Below, piece by piece: positions 27,837 through 41,000 of a stretch of 64,000 nucleotides of DNA. Position 1 is the stretch's first letter. Each line of letters starts with the position of its first letter. The notes beneath the pieces were generated by a model. That model did no database searches. It saw only the letters and a list, made by a program, of their open reading frames with translations, and was not told the DNA's origin. Source of the DNA: Lamellibrachia satsuma (Eukaryota > Annelida > Polychaeta > Sabellida > Siboglinidae); assembly GCA_033239005.1 (NCBI GenBank), contig BSQZ01000040.1, forward strand, positions 4,582,099 through 4,646,098, read 5' to 3'. A program made the position numbers and the translations under genes.

Positions 27837-29333
27837 CTACTTATAACCCGCCCTCCTGATATATGTGTCAACCTTGTTTTTAAACATATTCACGCTGCTA
27901 GCAGTTACACAATCTGTAGACAGTTTGTTCCATTCATTTACTGTCCTCTGTGAGAACGAGTGCTTCCTGATGTCCAATCTACATTGATCCTTTACTAATT
28001 TTACCTCATGTCCTCTAGTTCTGCTATCCTTCTTGAGTGAGAAAAACATATTTCTATCAATATTTTCATACCCATTCAATATCTTAAAAACTTCAATCTG
28101 ATCTCCTCTTAACCTCCTTGTCTCTAGAGTTGTTAAACCACATTCTTTCAGGCGTTCTTCATAACTAAGGTCTCTAAGTTCTGGAATCATTTTAGTTGCT
28201 CTCCTTTGTATGCGTTCAAGCGTATCTATATCCTTCTTACGATATGGTCTCCATGCTTGTATACAGTATTCTAAATGAGGTCTAACTATTGCTTTATAAA
28301 GAGGTATAATTAACTTTTTTCCCTTGTATGTTATGTTTCTTCTAATCAATCCAAGAATTTGATTACCCTTTGAAGCTGCAATACCACACTGCTCTGAAAC
28401 TTTCATATCAGCGCTTATTGTAACTCCTAAGTCCTTTTCTTTTGCAGTAGTACCAAGAACAGTAGCTCCCATTTTATAGTTTACATTCAAGTTCCCATGT
28501 CCTGTATGTAGGCATTTACATTTCCCAAAATTGAACAGCATCTGCCATTTCTCAGACCATTTCACTAATCTGTCTAGATCGTTTTGTAAATGTTGTTTAT
28601 CACCATCAGTATTAACCTTTCTAAACAGTTTTGTGTCGTCCGCAAATTTCAGTACGTTACTTGTTATACTCTCGTCCAAGTCATTGATATAAATTAAGAA
28701 TAATATAGGTCCTAATACTGATCCTTGAGGTACCCCACTCAAAACCGATTTCCAATTTGAAACTTCGCCATCTACTACAACTCGTTGTCTTCTGTCAGTC
28801 AGCCATTGTTCTATCCAGTCAGTTATGCTATCCCCGATACCATGGGCTTTTAATTTAAGTAGCAATCTTTGATGTGGCACTTTGTCAAAAGCTTTCTGAA
28901 AATCTAAGTAGATAATATCTACTGGCGATCCCTCGTCTATCCACTTAGTGATTTCTTCCAAAAAACATAACACATTTGTTAAGCATGACCTCGCTTTAAG
29001 GAATCCATGTTGAGATGAATTTAATAATTTATGCTTAACGAGGAAGTCCACCATATGGTCTTTAATTAACCTTTCTAATAATTTACAAATCACTGACGTT
29101 AAACTCACTGGTCTGTAATTCTCTGACTTATTTCTCGAACCCTTTTTAAATAATGGTATGATGTTTGCTTCTTTCCATTCAAACGGAACAACTCCCTCTT
29201 TTAATGACAAGTTGAATACTCTTGCAAGTGGTATACTGATTTGATCTACTGTTTCCATTAGTAATTTTGGAGGAATCCCATCCACTCCCGGTGATTTGTT
29301 ATCCTTCATTGCCTTTATTTTCCTAGCTACCAA
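27837..29333 (-). CDS. CR1-like reverse transcriptase, intact 498-aa frame (copy B)
   Basis: The frame covers all RT blocks in order: KSPGVDGIPPKLL (about residue 13), RPVSLTS (75), QHGFLKARSCLTN (108), YLDFQKAFDKVPH (142), SGVPQGSVLGPILFLIYIND (200) and the catalytic FADDTKLFRKV (229). A thumb-like C-terminal half follows with RPHLEYCIQAWRPY (about 355) and TRRLRGDQIEVFK. It stops at 27837, at the start of the 3' UTR. It should be continuous with the endonuclease upstream, but a run of G is one base short near 29378 compared with copy A and shifts the frame. The start given is simply the first Met after that break. Confidence 0.85.
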   Translation of the reverse strand: MVARKIKAMKDNKSPGVDGIPPKLLMETVDQISIPLARVFNLSLKEGVVPFEWKEANIIPLFKKGSRNKSENYRPVSLTSVICKLLERLIKDHMVDFLVKHKLLNSSQHGFLKARSCLTNVLCFLEEITKWIDEGSPVDIIYLDFQKAFDKVPHQRLLLKLKAHGIGDSITDWIEQWLTDRRQRVVVDGEVSNWKSVLSGVPQGSVLGPILFLIYINDLDESITSNVLKFADDTKLFRKVNTDGDKQHLQNDLDRLVKWSEKWQMLFNFGKCKCLHTGHGNLNVNYKMGATVLGTTAKEKDLGVTISADMKVSEQCGIAASKGNQILGLIRRNITYKGKKLIIPLYKAIVRPHLEYCIQAWRPYRKKDIDTLERIQRRATKMIPELRDLSYEERLKECGLTTLETRRLRGDQIEVFKILNGYENIDRNMFFSLKKDSRTRGHEVKLVKDQCRLDIRKHSFSQRTVNEWNKLSTDCVTASSVNMFKNKVDTYIRRAGYK

Positions 29334-29502
29334 TTCTGGAGTTACAACTAACCGTCCTAAATAGTCAGATTTAGCCCCTGAAATTTAGCATCAGCAACTG
29401 GTAATGAACTAATATCTTCTTTTGTAAACACTGAACTGAAGTAACCATTTAGGTCTTCCGCCATTAAAAACCCCTGTGATATTATATTTCCAGCACTGTC
29501 TT

Positions 29503-30709
29503 CTAGAGGTCCAACCTTGTCTTGTACGTTTTGTTTACTCTGACATATGCATAAAAACTCTTGCTGTCAGTTTTTATGTTACATGCCAGTTTTTGCTCAT
29601 AGCTTCTTTTAGATTGTCTGATTTCAGTTGTAGCTGCATTAAGTGCCTCTTTGTATTTTGCGTAGTCTTCTTCCTTTCTGGTACGCCTATAAACCCTCCA
29701 CATAGTTTGTTTTAGCATTATTTTTCTAATTGCCTCTTTTGACAAGTGTTTCTTTCTACACCGTTTTCCTTGTTTTCGGAAGGGAACAAATTTATCAATG
29801 ATACTCTCAATTTCATATTTTAGAATATTCCAACATTCAATTGCAGTCTTATTCATCAGCATGTTATTCCAATCTAGCTGTGCTAAGTATTTTCTCATAT
29901 CTTTGTAGTTACCTTTGTGGAAGTTTCTCTTGTACGTTTTCTTATTTTTACTTTCTGATTTTACATTGATGTCAAAATGTATTTGATTATGGTCACTATT
30001 ACCCAATGGTTCAAATATTTTTACATTGTCCACTAATTCTTTTTGTGATGACAAAACTATATCTAATACATTTTCTCCCCTGGTTGGTTCTAGTACGTGC
30101 TGAGTAAGAAAGCTATCCTGGATTAAACATAGAAATTGTTGATCCTCAATCCCTGTGCTCTCTAGAGAATTCCATTGTATGTGTCCATGGTTAAAATCTC
30201 CCATTATGATACATTCCCCTTTACTAACTTCCTTTATAGCGTTTTTTTATTTTTGTGTTGTCCTCTTCGTTTATGTTTGGACTTCGGTAAACTAATCCAA
30301 TAGTTAATTTTGAATTTCCTGAAACAATTTTGCACCAAACAGCTTCATCGCAATCTGCTTCCCTTTCTAGTTTTATTTCATAAGCCTGAATAGATTCTTT
30401 AACATATAAAATAACTCCCCCGCCCCTTCTTCCTATTCGATCTTTCCTAAACATTACGTATCCTGTCAGTCCCAATTCAGCATCTGTTATATCTATGTTG
30501 GCCCATGATTCAGTTATACCAATTATGTGAGGGTCAATATCTTCTACCATAATGTTTAATTCGTTTTTCTTATTTACTATGCTCCTTGCATTTAAACATA
30601 CGCATCTATAACCTTTTTCAGAGATGTTTTTCGGATGATTTGATATTGGTTTATCTGTGCTAGTGGTCTCTTGTTCTGCTTGAGACACCTCTAGGTAACC
30701 CCCCTGCAC
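29503..30709 (-). pseudogene. CR1-like endonuclease of copy B, frameshifted
   Basis: Two adjoining frames (30709-30224 and 30204-29503) together give an APE-type endonuclease: CLNARSIVNKKNEL, GITESWAN, RIGRRGGGVILYVK, then GDFNHGHIQW and LGNSDHNQIHFD, followed by a basic linker. They are separated by one extra T in the T-run near 30245. The catalytic-type motifs (N of NARS, E of TES, D/N of GDFN, D/H of SDH) are all visible. Confidence 0.85.
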
Positions 30710-30711
30710 TT

Positions 30712-31089
30712 CTAGTTTAAAGAATGTTTACTTCCAAAAATATTTGTCATTGTACCCAAGTCGCTATCTACTGCTGCTGAAAGTTTGTCCGCGAATACTG
30801 CCGCCCCCTTTCCACTTAAATGAAGCCCATCCTTCATGTACATATCACCCCTCCCAACAAAACTTTCCCATAAATCCACAAATCCAACTTCCTCTTCCCT
30901 ACACAGCCTCTGGACTAACATGTTAATTGCCATCCCCCGACAATTTCGATATTTATGACCCCTCCTGCCCATCACAGGTAAAATCCCTGACAGTATTACC
31001 TGCTCAACCCGCGTCTGTTTTAGTGTTCTGACCAACTGCCTATATTTCCTAACTATGGCAGTTGTACCCTCCCTCTCTACGTTATTTGT
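30712..31089 (-). pseudogene. CR1-like ORF1 esterase C-terminal part (copy B)
   Basis: Open frame of 107 aa ending the esterase: LSGILPVMGRRGHKYRNCRG, then the block V motif DGLHLSGKG and FADKLSAAVDS. The stop lies only a few bases before the first ORF2 Met, so the two ORFs nearly abut. Blocks I and III are lost or cut by the 5' truncation. Confidence 0.75.
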
Positions 31090-31671
31090 GTGATGTTAAT
31101 GTTCTACTAATAACCATCGAAGTACGAAGTCCTTGACATATCGTCAATATACTTGACTGTGAAGTATAAGCAATGCGTAATGGTCGGGATTGGCGACGTA
31201 GAAGGCACGTTCTATGCACATCGTTCTATGCACATCATTGCATGTTATAATATAGCTCTTGTACAACATATAATAACCACAAAATGTGTGCAACACGGGG
31301 CCTATTTTGTTTAAACAACATGTAAGGTTAATTTCATCCTGTGCACAAATCCATGACCTATGAGTTTTGCGGATCCAGTGTTGTTGTTGTGCCAGTGTTG
31401 TTGTTGTGCCTGTGTAAACGGAATTCTGTTCGTAATCGGCGACGGACCACCTACTACACATTTAGAGATCACGAATAACAAACTTTGACCTCGGCTTTGT
31501 TTACGCCGTTTGTGACGTCATCTGCTCTCCCAGCCGATTCCGATAGCACACCAGGTCACGAGGTCTACGCTGCAATGACAAAACAAACAACTCGGCTCGA
31601 TGGACGTGCTGGGGGCTTCAGAACATACCCATTCACCCCAACGAGTGCTGACCTCGAAGCACGTAGAAATC
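31090..31671. other. Upstream region of the alkaline phosphatase gene
   Basis: Would contain promoter and 5' UTR of the gene starting at 31672. I see no convincing TATA box. A direct duplication of a GTTGTTGTGCCAGT-like word occurs at 31380-31412. An upstream in-frame ATG at 31600 has a poor context (T at -3), whereas 31672 has A at -3 and G at +4. Confidence 0.4.
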
Positions 31672-31744
31672 ATGGCGACTGCCGTCCCGGTGTGTGTTCT
31701 GGTGGTGCTGGCAACAGTGGCAATTGGTGGGCTCGACGTTGACG
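31672..31744 (+). CDS. Alkaline phosphatase exon 1: signal peptide
   Basis: Codes residues 1-24 plus one base. The Met is followed by a Val/Leu/Ala-rich core ending in AIGG, a standard signal peptide. The donor is G|GTAAAA (31745). The start is chosen for its strong context and for the signal peptide beginning directly at it. Linkage to exon 2 is inferred from phase and the missing N-terminus; no transcript is available. Confidence 0.75.
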
Positions 31745-31861
31745 GTAAAACTTTGCAAACACTACCATGGGTGATTGTTTGTGTGTGCATGTACGTGTGT
31801 GTGTGCGTGCGTGTGTTTGTGCGTGTGTGTTTTTGTGCGTGTGTGTGTGCGTGTGCGTGTG

Positions 31862-31953
<92 letters not shown>

Positions 31954-31996
31954 TGTGTGTGTGTGTCTGTTGTGTGTCTGGTGTGTGTCTGGTGTG

Positions 31997-32044
<48 letters not shown>

Positions 32045-35000
32045 TACTTTTCGAGATATATAATCTGTTCTGTTGCACGATGGTAAGCGATATATGGGGA
32101 CAACCGTCGTGTCATCAATAGTGTGGAATATAATGCGTTTTGGCGCAAATCGCCTTTACTTTCGCCATTATAGCTCTAATCGGCACTTAACTCAACAGGT
32201 GTGATTTTTGTGAGTAACAAGTCTTCTGTATAAACGCTTCATATAAACACAGTAGCGGATCCAGGCGTAACGTTGGATCGGTTTCCAACATAGGCTTAGC
32301 TTTAGCCGAGTCCCGGTGGAAAACCGTCTCAATATGAATAACGCCATCTAGCGTATGTCATTGTATGCTGTAATTCTTATTTGCCAGTATGCTGTATTAT
32401 CTAATTAGTCACAACACACACTGTATTTATTGTGTGTATGTTTCTAACAATCTGTGAATGTCTATACTCAAACATTGTTGAATATTGCGCGCGAAACACA
32501 TACATCGACACACGTATTAGTGTGGCTCCGTGAAATAACAGGCAAAGTCGAGGAACGAGTGAAATACCGTGTGGCAACTTTGACAGTACACTACAAGTAC
32601 ATGATCATTGACAACTTTGGCAGTACACAGCAAGTACATGATCATTGACAACTTTGATAGTACACAGCAAGTACATGATCATTGACAATTTTGACAGTAT
32701 ACAGCAAGTACATGATCATTGACAACTTTGACAGTACACAGCAAGTACCCGATCATTGACAAATTTGACAATACACAGCAAGTACATGATCATTGACAAC
32801 TTTGACAGTACACAGCAAGTACATGATAATTGACAATTTTGACAGTACACAGCAAGTACCTGATCATTGACACATTTGACAATACACAGCAAGTACATGA
32901 TCATTGACAACTTTGAGAGTACACAGCAAGTACATGATCATTGACAATTTTGACAGTACACAGCAAGTACACGATCATTGACAATTTTGACAGTATACAG
33001 CAAGTACATGATCATTGAAACTTTGACAGTACACAGCAAGTACATGATCATTGACAAATTTGACAATACACATTAAGTACCCTATCATTGACAAATTTGA
33101 CAATACACAGCAAGTACATGATCATTGACAACGTTGAGAGTACACAGCAAGTACATGATCATTGACACTTTTGACAGTACACAGCAAGTACATGGTCATT
33201 GAAAACGTTGAGAGTACACAGCAAGTACATGATCATTGACACTTTTGAGAGTACACAGCAAGTACATGATCATTGACAACGTTGAGAGTACACAGCAAGT
33301 ACATGATCATTGACACTTTTGACAGTACACAGCAAGTACATGATCATTGAGAACGTTGAGAGTACACAGCAAGTACATGGTCATTGCGTACATCAACATG
33401 TTTTTATCGAGTTTTATCTGATTTTAATGACTCTGTGATACGTTTTTATTTTGTTTATCGAATTATCGCCCCAGAGGGGACTTGATGTATAACCAAGATT
33501 ACCGGTGTGTGATGGTGTGACTGACACTCTTAAGTGGGTTTCACACGCCTTTTAACCATTCTGACGTAATGGGTAAACCCAATTCAAGCACGGTGACTGA
33601 ACGGAGCGATGACGCGGATTATGTCGATGCCAATAAAGTCGGGTCACACGACCCACTAGGTATGACACAATTAATGACTACTTTCTGGCCTACATAGTCA
33701 GCCATATCCACTAGCGGCCAAGGGAACAAGCGAAAAAGGTCGTTCTATCGCACTTCACAAAGCGTGACATTTTAGCCTCGAAACACGTCCTGTGGGAAGC
33801 ATAATATTATAAGCCTCTGGATGCCCTTGACAAAATCATCCACAGAATGGCCACAGCATCGAGGGGTTCTGAAGACGCGAACACTGGCGACATAGTGACA
33901 GCGGCGATAGTGGTTGCTTTGAAAACTCCCCCGTGAGTGATGTCAAACGCTCAGGACATAGTGCGGCTGCCCACATACTCTCCCGCTGATTTGCTGGAGC
34001 CGTCGCTAACGGAGCATCTCGCGGTGGTGGAAAGCCAGTTGCGACAACTCAGTTATAGCGTCAGCGCGAACACAGACAAATGTCTGCGAATGAAGAGTGA
34101 TCTAACTACACTCACAAAAAAGCCGCGTCCACCCCCAGTCAGTTTTACGCAGAAGACTGCAGTTTTGCGCAGAAGACTGCAACTGGCCAGCAGCAAAAGA
34201 AACTGGCTGTGAAACTACCACCAGCACCGATCATGCGCGAAAACATCGTATGAGAAAAGTGGAATCTGGGACTGTGAAACGAGTCATGAGCGAGTCGTTG
34301 GTCGTTGACTCAACTACTCAAGCAAGCAAGCAAGCAGTCAATAAGACATCTCGTTGACGATGTTACCACGCGAGAACGCAGCGATGCCAACTCGGTAGCA
34401 GATGACTCCGATAAACCCTTCGAGGTTCCACGCTATATCTAGCTCAAGAAAGAGAGGAGCATGATTCAAAAGACACTTACTGGAACGGCTGCCTCTTCAG
34501 ACACATTCATGGCAGCCAGAAATAGTAATTCGGTTAGAGAACTGTTTGTCTCACGGGTGTCTAAAGAAGTTAAGCCGGACGATTTAAAGAACTATGTGAA
34601 AAGCAAGGGCGTCACTGTGTTGAATGTTAAATGTGTATCACGCAATGAGGCTAAAAATAGTTCAATCAAATTGACACTACCTGTCTCTGAATTTGATAAG
34701 CTGTCTGACAGTAGTGTGTGGCCAGAAGGCATCAGCATTCCTAGATTTCGATTCAAGAGCACGCGTAGTTTGTCCTGATTTAATTATTTGTTGATATAAT
34801 CTACGCTTTTAAATATGGCTAGTCACCTTACGCTCTCGCATCAGCTACCATTTAATATATATATATATATATATATGTAACATACATGTTGGCTTTCTTT
34901 GACTTTAAGTGAATAACCTCAACGCAGATGACACAACGAAAGTACAACAGGATCTGACACCTCTACATGCTACATCAGAGTAAGATTGGTTAAGATATTT

Positions 35001-38000
35001 AATGGATAAGTCACAGACGAGAAGGTTAATCTCCACAATGAAAACACCGTTACTTACCACATCAAAAAAGACGTATGTATTGTCTAAGATAATATGACAA
35101 AGGTGAAAAGGTTAGTATTCACAATGCAGTGAAGAGTATGGAGAGTATATGGCAGCTTATGTCAAGGGTAGCCTATCTGCAAGTTTTGCAGCCCATGACA
35201 AGGTAGTCACCACGTCAACTCATGACAAGGTAGTCATCACTAAGACCATGAATAAAAGGTTGAAAATACGGGACAAATATGTTTAGTTGATACGGAAAAA
35301 TTGTATTACTTTGAGCTTGAGTCATTTCCATTCTCCCTATTGGATGATTATGGGGGATGAGGATTAGATAACGTATCAACTTCTGCACAACATGTCTGTC
35401 CGAGGTACAGAGTTGCATCATTAATCATGCTCTGCAGACAAATAACGGGTTTTGTTCTATTAAGTATGCTGTCTGGGGTGATGTTATCGAAGAGCCTGGT
35501 GTGGATGTCGTAGACGGGAATGATAATATGCTGTATTAAATAACATGGCTGAAAACTGGAGCAATAAAGCATTGTCTGCATATCTTCTTCAGGAGCAAGA
35601 CCACAGTTGACCTTCCTGTTTATTGTTTCAGACGAATGTAGGGCGTATTAAATTGCGATATGTGAAAAATTCATATGATGTGACATAAGTGCAATTAAGC
35701 AGGCATATTCACAGGTTTGTTTGTAGAGGCTATTGGCTGTGAAAAAGTGCATTTTTAAAGAGTTTAACTGGCGGAAGGATTTATGGGAATTTTTGCTGCT
35801 ATGGGCCACGTGGGCACACGAATACATGGCTATTTTTGTCAAAATTAATAGGCATCGCACGTCGGGGCGTTTTAAAAGAGCTGGAAGTATGTGATTTTGA
35901 TAAAATTTGGTCAGTATATCAATGAGATAATGGCAGTTGCTGTGGAAAATTTAAAGAATTTTTGATGGTCACGTTTTCTTATAATCAGACAAAACGTTAA
36001 AGTGGCCATCAATGCAATTCTCAACTGTGGTCTAACTCCTTCAAAAGATCCGTGAAAGAGGATATGGTGCAAATGTGGTCTTTGGTAGAAATGTAGTAGC
36101 ATCAATCCAAACACACGAGCGCCTCCATTCTTACAAAACCAGCATTATGTATTTTTTCAAACGCGTTTATTACAGTATGCTCCCAAGCTCACGTTACTTC
36201 AGTTAGGAATTCAAGTGACACTGGAACTCCTGTCAGTGTGTTCAGAAATCAACCTCCTTAATTCTGGTTCTTGTACCGTTCCGTTCTTAGTAGTCTTAGT
36301 GGCTCTGGTGTTGTTGATGCATCGTAAACTGGGCCTTCCTTTTTTCCGTTATCTTTACACCTAAGGTCAAATTCCACGGCACATTGAAATATAGAAGTGA
36401 CATCCATCATTCGGCTGGCAATCAATTGTTACGTTACATAATATATACCTCTACCTCTCTACCTATACGTGTTTTGTAAGGTGGTATACTGAAGTCAAGA
36501 TACCAGATTTTGCACGATGTAAGAACCTAAGTCTTACGCCTAACTGCCACCGAAGCTACCGGATACAGCTCGGCATTGCATGGTGAACAATGTTTTGTCG
36601 AGCAAGTGACATTTACCTATTTTCAGATGTAGTGGATTGCATACATGCCTGAATAGAAGTGAATAGTGGCTGGTTATTGTGTGCATAGTCTACTAAACCA
36701 CACTTGACATTGCATAAGTGTTTATATGTTAGGCGTTCTTGGTGATGTTAGAGCCTCAGAAGCTTAATCCGTAGAAAAGTAAAATATTAAATTACAGATG
36801 ATCCCTGAATGTGATTGTGACAAGGTTGTTTATTAATCGAATGACCTTGCTGTGACTTTATAATTGGTTTAAGTTGTGTTTCACTCACATCTCAAGATGT
36901 GTGCGTGGTGATTTGAAGAACACTATTCCTCTGAAACTGTTTATTTTATCAACGGACAGGTGTTTTGTCCAAGTCTGACGAGTATTCGATCAAAATCCGT
37001 CGATAAATGTTTACATCGTAGAAAGCCTACAACAAACTCACTTGGCGCACAACAATTCAAAGAATAAGCGAAATTGTTGTGCAAGGCTAGGGCCTCAATT
37101 GTGCGAAAACGGGTCGATTGGCCTCCCATTTTTATTAATGTGTATAATTGCAACAAATAGTTCTACAGTAATTGGTCGGTTTTCAATTATACATTATATT
37201 GTGTTGCACATATACATTTAATTGGTTTGACTGTCAAAGTGTTCCGTGCATAAGCGGGAATTAGTAAAATATATGTTCTACAACAACAACATAAACAATA
37301 GCAACAACAACAACAATGATGCTGACAACGACGACTACAGCAGCAGAAACAACAAAACTACAATGTGTTGGTCTAAACTGTTAGCGAACTAGCCTAAGAT
37401 TTTGCTATCATATTGCAGCATTATAAGGACCATGTTAATATGATATTAATCGCATTGCAGCAGCAAGTGGCCAAGACGCGAGTCGACGACGACTGACGGA
37501 CTGGAATGAATTGGGACAACGCGAACTGAAGCGGGCCTTACAATGGAAACCAAATATGAACAAAGCCAAGAACGTGATTTTCTTCCTTGGAGACGGAATG
37601 GGACCAACCACGGTCACGGCAGCCCGATTCTACCTAGCCCAATCGAGGGGAAAGAAAATAGAAGAAACTGGCCTGGCATGGGAAGATTTCCCTGCTGTCG
37701 GGTTGTCTAAGGTAACACAGTTTGCAAAAGCAAACAAAAACATGATCGATTATATCATAAAATCGTGTTATATAACATAAACGGGGTAATTAACACACTT
37801 CGTGGCGGTCAAGATGGTAGAACAAATATAGTATATACTACGCAACACGACTTTACGATCAGACTATGTTCCATGTTTAAGTGGTTGTTGTTCCTTGTAA
37901 GAGGCGCTGACATCGAGATTAGCGAGGTGCACTCGTATTTACTTGCTTAGCCCACAATTGCGCGGGTTCACAAGAACAAGAACAAGAAAGTGTATTATTA

Positions 38001-41000
38001 TGTTCACATGGACAAATGCAAACACAATTTAACTTAATAAGGGTCAGTGACTCCTATAAAGACGTTACAGTCGCTCTCAGAGGAGCCACTAATGCAATAT
38101 AATTAATTAACTAATTTGTATAAAAGGCTATGACGGTGCGTGTGTGTAGAAGGAGAAAAAGCGTGCATGAATATTCGAGTGTATATATTGAAATGTGTGT
38201 GATGATATGTAAGTCGATTTTGAATGCAAGCAGAGCAATTTAGTATTGTATACGTATCTTCATATTTTTGTAATGTTTGTAATTATTTCTTGCATAATTG
38301 GCAAAACCTCGCAAACTGTGAGTTCCTATCTTCTCTGTAACTAATATTGGGGTATTGTTAGTAATATGTGGCAAGTCATATCTAAGACACCTTTTGGCAA
38401 ATTCATGTTTACTTCTGAATAAATATATATCAGTTGTACACATTGTGCTATGATTGTGTATATTTGTGTTTTTCCACTTTAATGAGTAGGCAGGTAATTC
38501 TTATTGCTTATATTTAAAATATAATTTAATTCATGCAACAAATTAATAAATTATAATTTTTTTAATATTAATATATTTTAATTGGTTCTGTATGTGAATT
38601 GCATTTACTTAAGGTTAAAATTCGCAAAGCTTTCTTTTGAATTTTCATCTTCTGCTACGTTGGTAACCCCACGCCATGATACAGTAGTTAATATGAGATA
38701 ATGCCGTATTATATAAAATAATTACAATTTCTAAAGATAACACAAACTTTCATCTGTTTAATACTCCGACAATTTTGGAACACTTGTTTGATATTTTTTC
38801 ACTGTGTTTGTTTTTCCAATTTAAGTTTGAATCGAAAGTCAGTCCTACATAATGACATTTTTCCACTCGTTCTAAGTTGATGTTATTGATGTTGTTCGAA
38901 AAGGTGTATTTAACTTTATGTGGCATTTGTAAGGTCATATAATTATACTTCGATAAATAACGTTTAAATAAATTCAGAGTAGATCCATATAAACCGTAAT
39001 GTCTTAATTTGTAAAATAGCATTGAATGATCAATAGGGTCAAACGCCTTGGAGAGGTCAAGAAAAATGCTGAATGGCACAACACTTTTATCCATTTTTGT
39101 GATTATTCTCTCTACTAATTCATTTTCAGTCAAGTGTTTTATCTGAAGCCATATTGATTATCAAAACAATGTTTGGAATCTTTGAAATATGAAGACTACT
39201 AACTATTAATTGTTTTTTCTAGCACTTTTGAAATAGTGGGAAGGAGATAAATAGGTTTATCATTTTTAAATAGTGATGGGTCATCTTTCGTGAAAATAGG
39301 AATAACTTTGGCAATGTTTAGTTTGCCAGGGAATATGCCTGTATTTATGACTTGGTTTACTAAGAGGATTAGTGATTTAATGACGACTGGTTCTATTATT
39401 TGTTAACAGTTTTTAAGAAATACCATCGCAACGCTCACATAGGGATAGCTTTAGCTCAGTAGAAAGCAGTAATACCTAACTGTCATCTGAAGACTTGTCT
39501 CTTCCACCGTGCCCCCCCCCCAGCACCTGGTTAATTTTTTCATCCATCAGTTGACAACTGCATAACTTTTTGATAGCCAATCCCTTTTTGTCTTAGTGCG
39601 CCTCTGAGCTCGGACAATAAAATTTTTATTATTATTAATAGTATTATTAATATTATTATTGTTATTGTTGGTTTTGTTGTCATTTTGTTGTTGTTGTCGT
39701 TATTATTACCGTTATTACTAACAACTTATGTTGTCCACACAGACATACAATGTTGACCGTATGACACCTGACAGCGCGGGAACAGCTACCGCTTACTTGT
39801 CCGGCGTTAAAACTAACTATGCAGTGATCGGATTGAACGCGAATGTAAAGAGAGGCGACTGCTCGGACGTGCCTGGAAACGCTGTCAACTCCGTGCTGGT
39901 TGACTCAAAGAAAGGTAAGCCGGGTCACTCGATGTGTGTCTCGCTTCTCTAATATCAAGTAGTTTGTGACTCTGTCTATCGTATGTTTCCTGTTGTGAGA
40001 AGTCCAGGGCTGAAGTTCAAATGGTTCGTTTTAGTTTTGAGTGTAGGGGATGTGCCGATATGGGGGGGGACTAGAAGTGGAGAAGGGGTGGGGGGCAGTG
40101 GATGATAAAGTGGCGGAGAGGCAATGAGAGAGATGATACGGAGAGCTCACATGGGAAGAAGCTGAGAGGAGATGAGGTGACATGGCGGAAGGAAACAGGA
40201 CGTAGGGAGACGGGAGGGACAAAGACTGGAGGGAAGTCGACAGGAAGGAAGGCAACGGGAGCGAAGGAGACGGGAGAGAGAGAGAGACGGGTGGTGATAA
40301 CCAACATTTCAAAAATGCACAAACCGTTGGAACGAGGCGAAATCGTCGTAACTTACCAATAAGTTACGTACGAAGTATCTGAACTGGGAAAAATTTAGGT
40401 CCTTCGAGAATTGCAATATATTGACTTGGATGACGACGTTTTGTAATAGCGTTTAATGTTTGCGTGAAAATCACATGTTTTCTTTGAATGTGATAGTTTC
40501 ACAGAAACACATTTCCTTCTTCGTGGACCTCACAAAGTGACAACATTATTGCACGGTTGCACGTAGCCTTAGCTTCAACCAACCCAACCGTACCGCCTGG
40601 AAAAAAAACTCTGTCAGCTAGGTCATGTTAAAGCTTTTTTCATCAGATATTGATATACATTTGAGATGATGTTAATACGCTATTCGTCAAGTATATATTT
40701 GTAATCATTATACCCTAAATAAGTTGTATCTAAATATGTGACGAGTAACGTGATCTCAACTGTTTTGCAATACCCAATGAGTATCAGTATGATATATCAA
40801 TAGCATATCAATTGATAAGTAAAGTATAATACTTTATTCATCAATTGATATGCTGTTGATATGTCATGCTGATACTCACCAAGTATTTTCAGAAAGAAGT
40901 AGCCGTGTGTCTAGATGGATGACTTGATGACTCACTTGATGAGTGTGAACATGATATATCAATATCATATCAATTGATGAGTAGGTATTATACTTTACTC

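Larger units (their letters stand above)
27737..31089 (-). mobile_element. CR1-like non-LTR retrotransposon, copy B (5'-truncated)
   Basis: A 3.35-kb minus-strand copy, nearly identical to copy A over their overlap. Its 3' end holds a stem (TTGCCATC 27760-27767 with GATGGCAA 27783-27790) followed by two units of the 10-bp repeat TTGTTAAATC. Its 5' end stops inside the ORF1 esterase at 31089, where the family sequence is replaced by unrelated DNA; this is ordinary LINE 5' truncation. A 6-bp TGTGAT lies at both edges (27734 and 31089) and could be a short target duplication or chance. Confidence 0.93.

Noticed and set aside
27734..31094. Confident target-site duplication for CR1 copy B
   Set aside because: TGTGAT occurs at both edges, but six bases with one shared with the element is too short to exclude chance; noted only as a possibility.
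31600..31671. Alternative upstream start for the alkaline phosphatase
   Set aside because: The in-frame ATG at 31600 has weak context and would put 24 polar residues before a classic signal peptide; 31672 fits better.
32578..33386. CRISPR-like array
   Set aside because: The 37-bp units are head to tail without spacers.
37765..37950. Extra phosphatase exon after exon 2
   Set aside because: Exon 2 ends at 37711 and exon 3 continues the family alignment directly, so no residues are missing between them.
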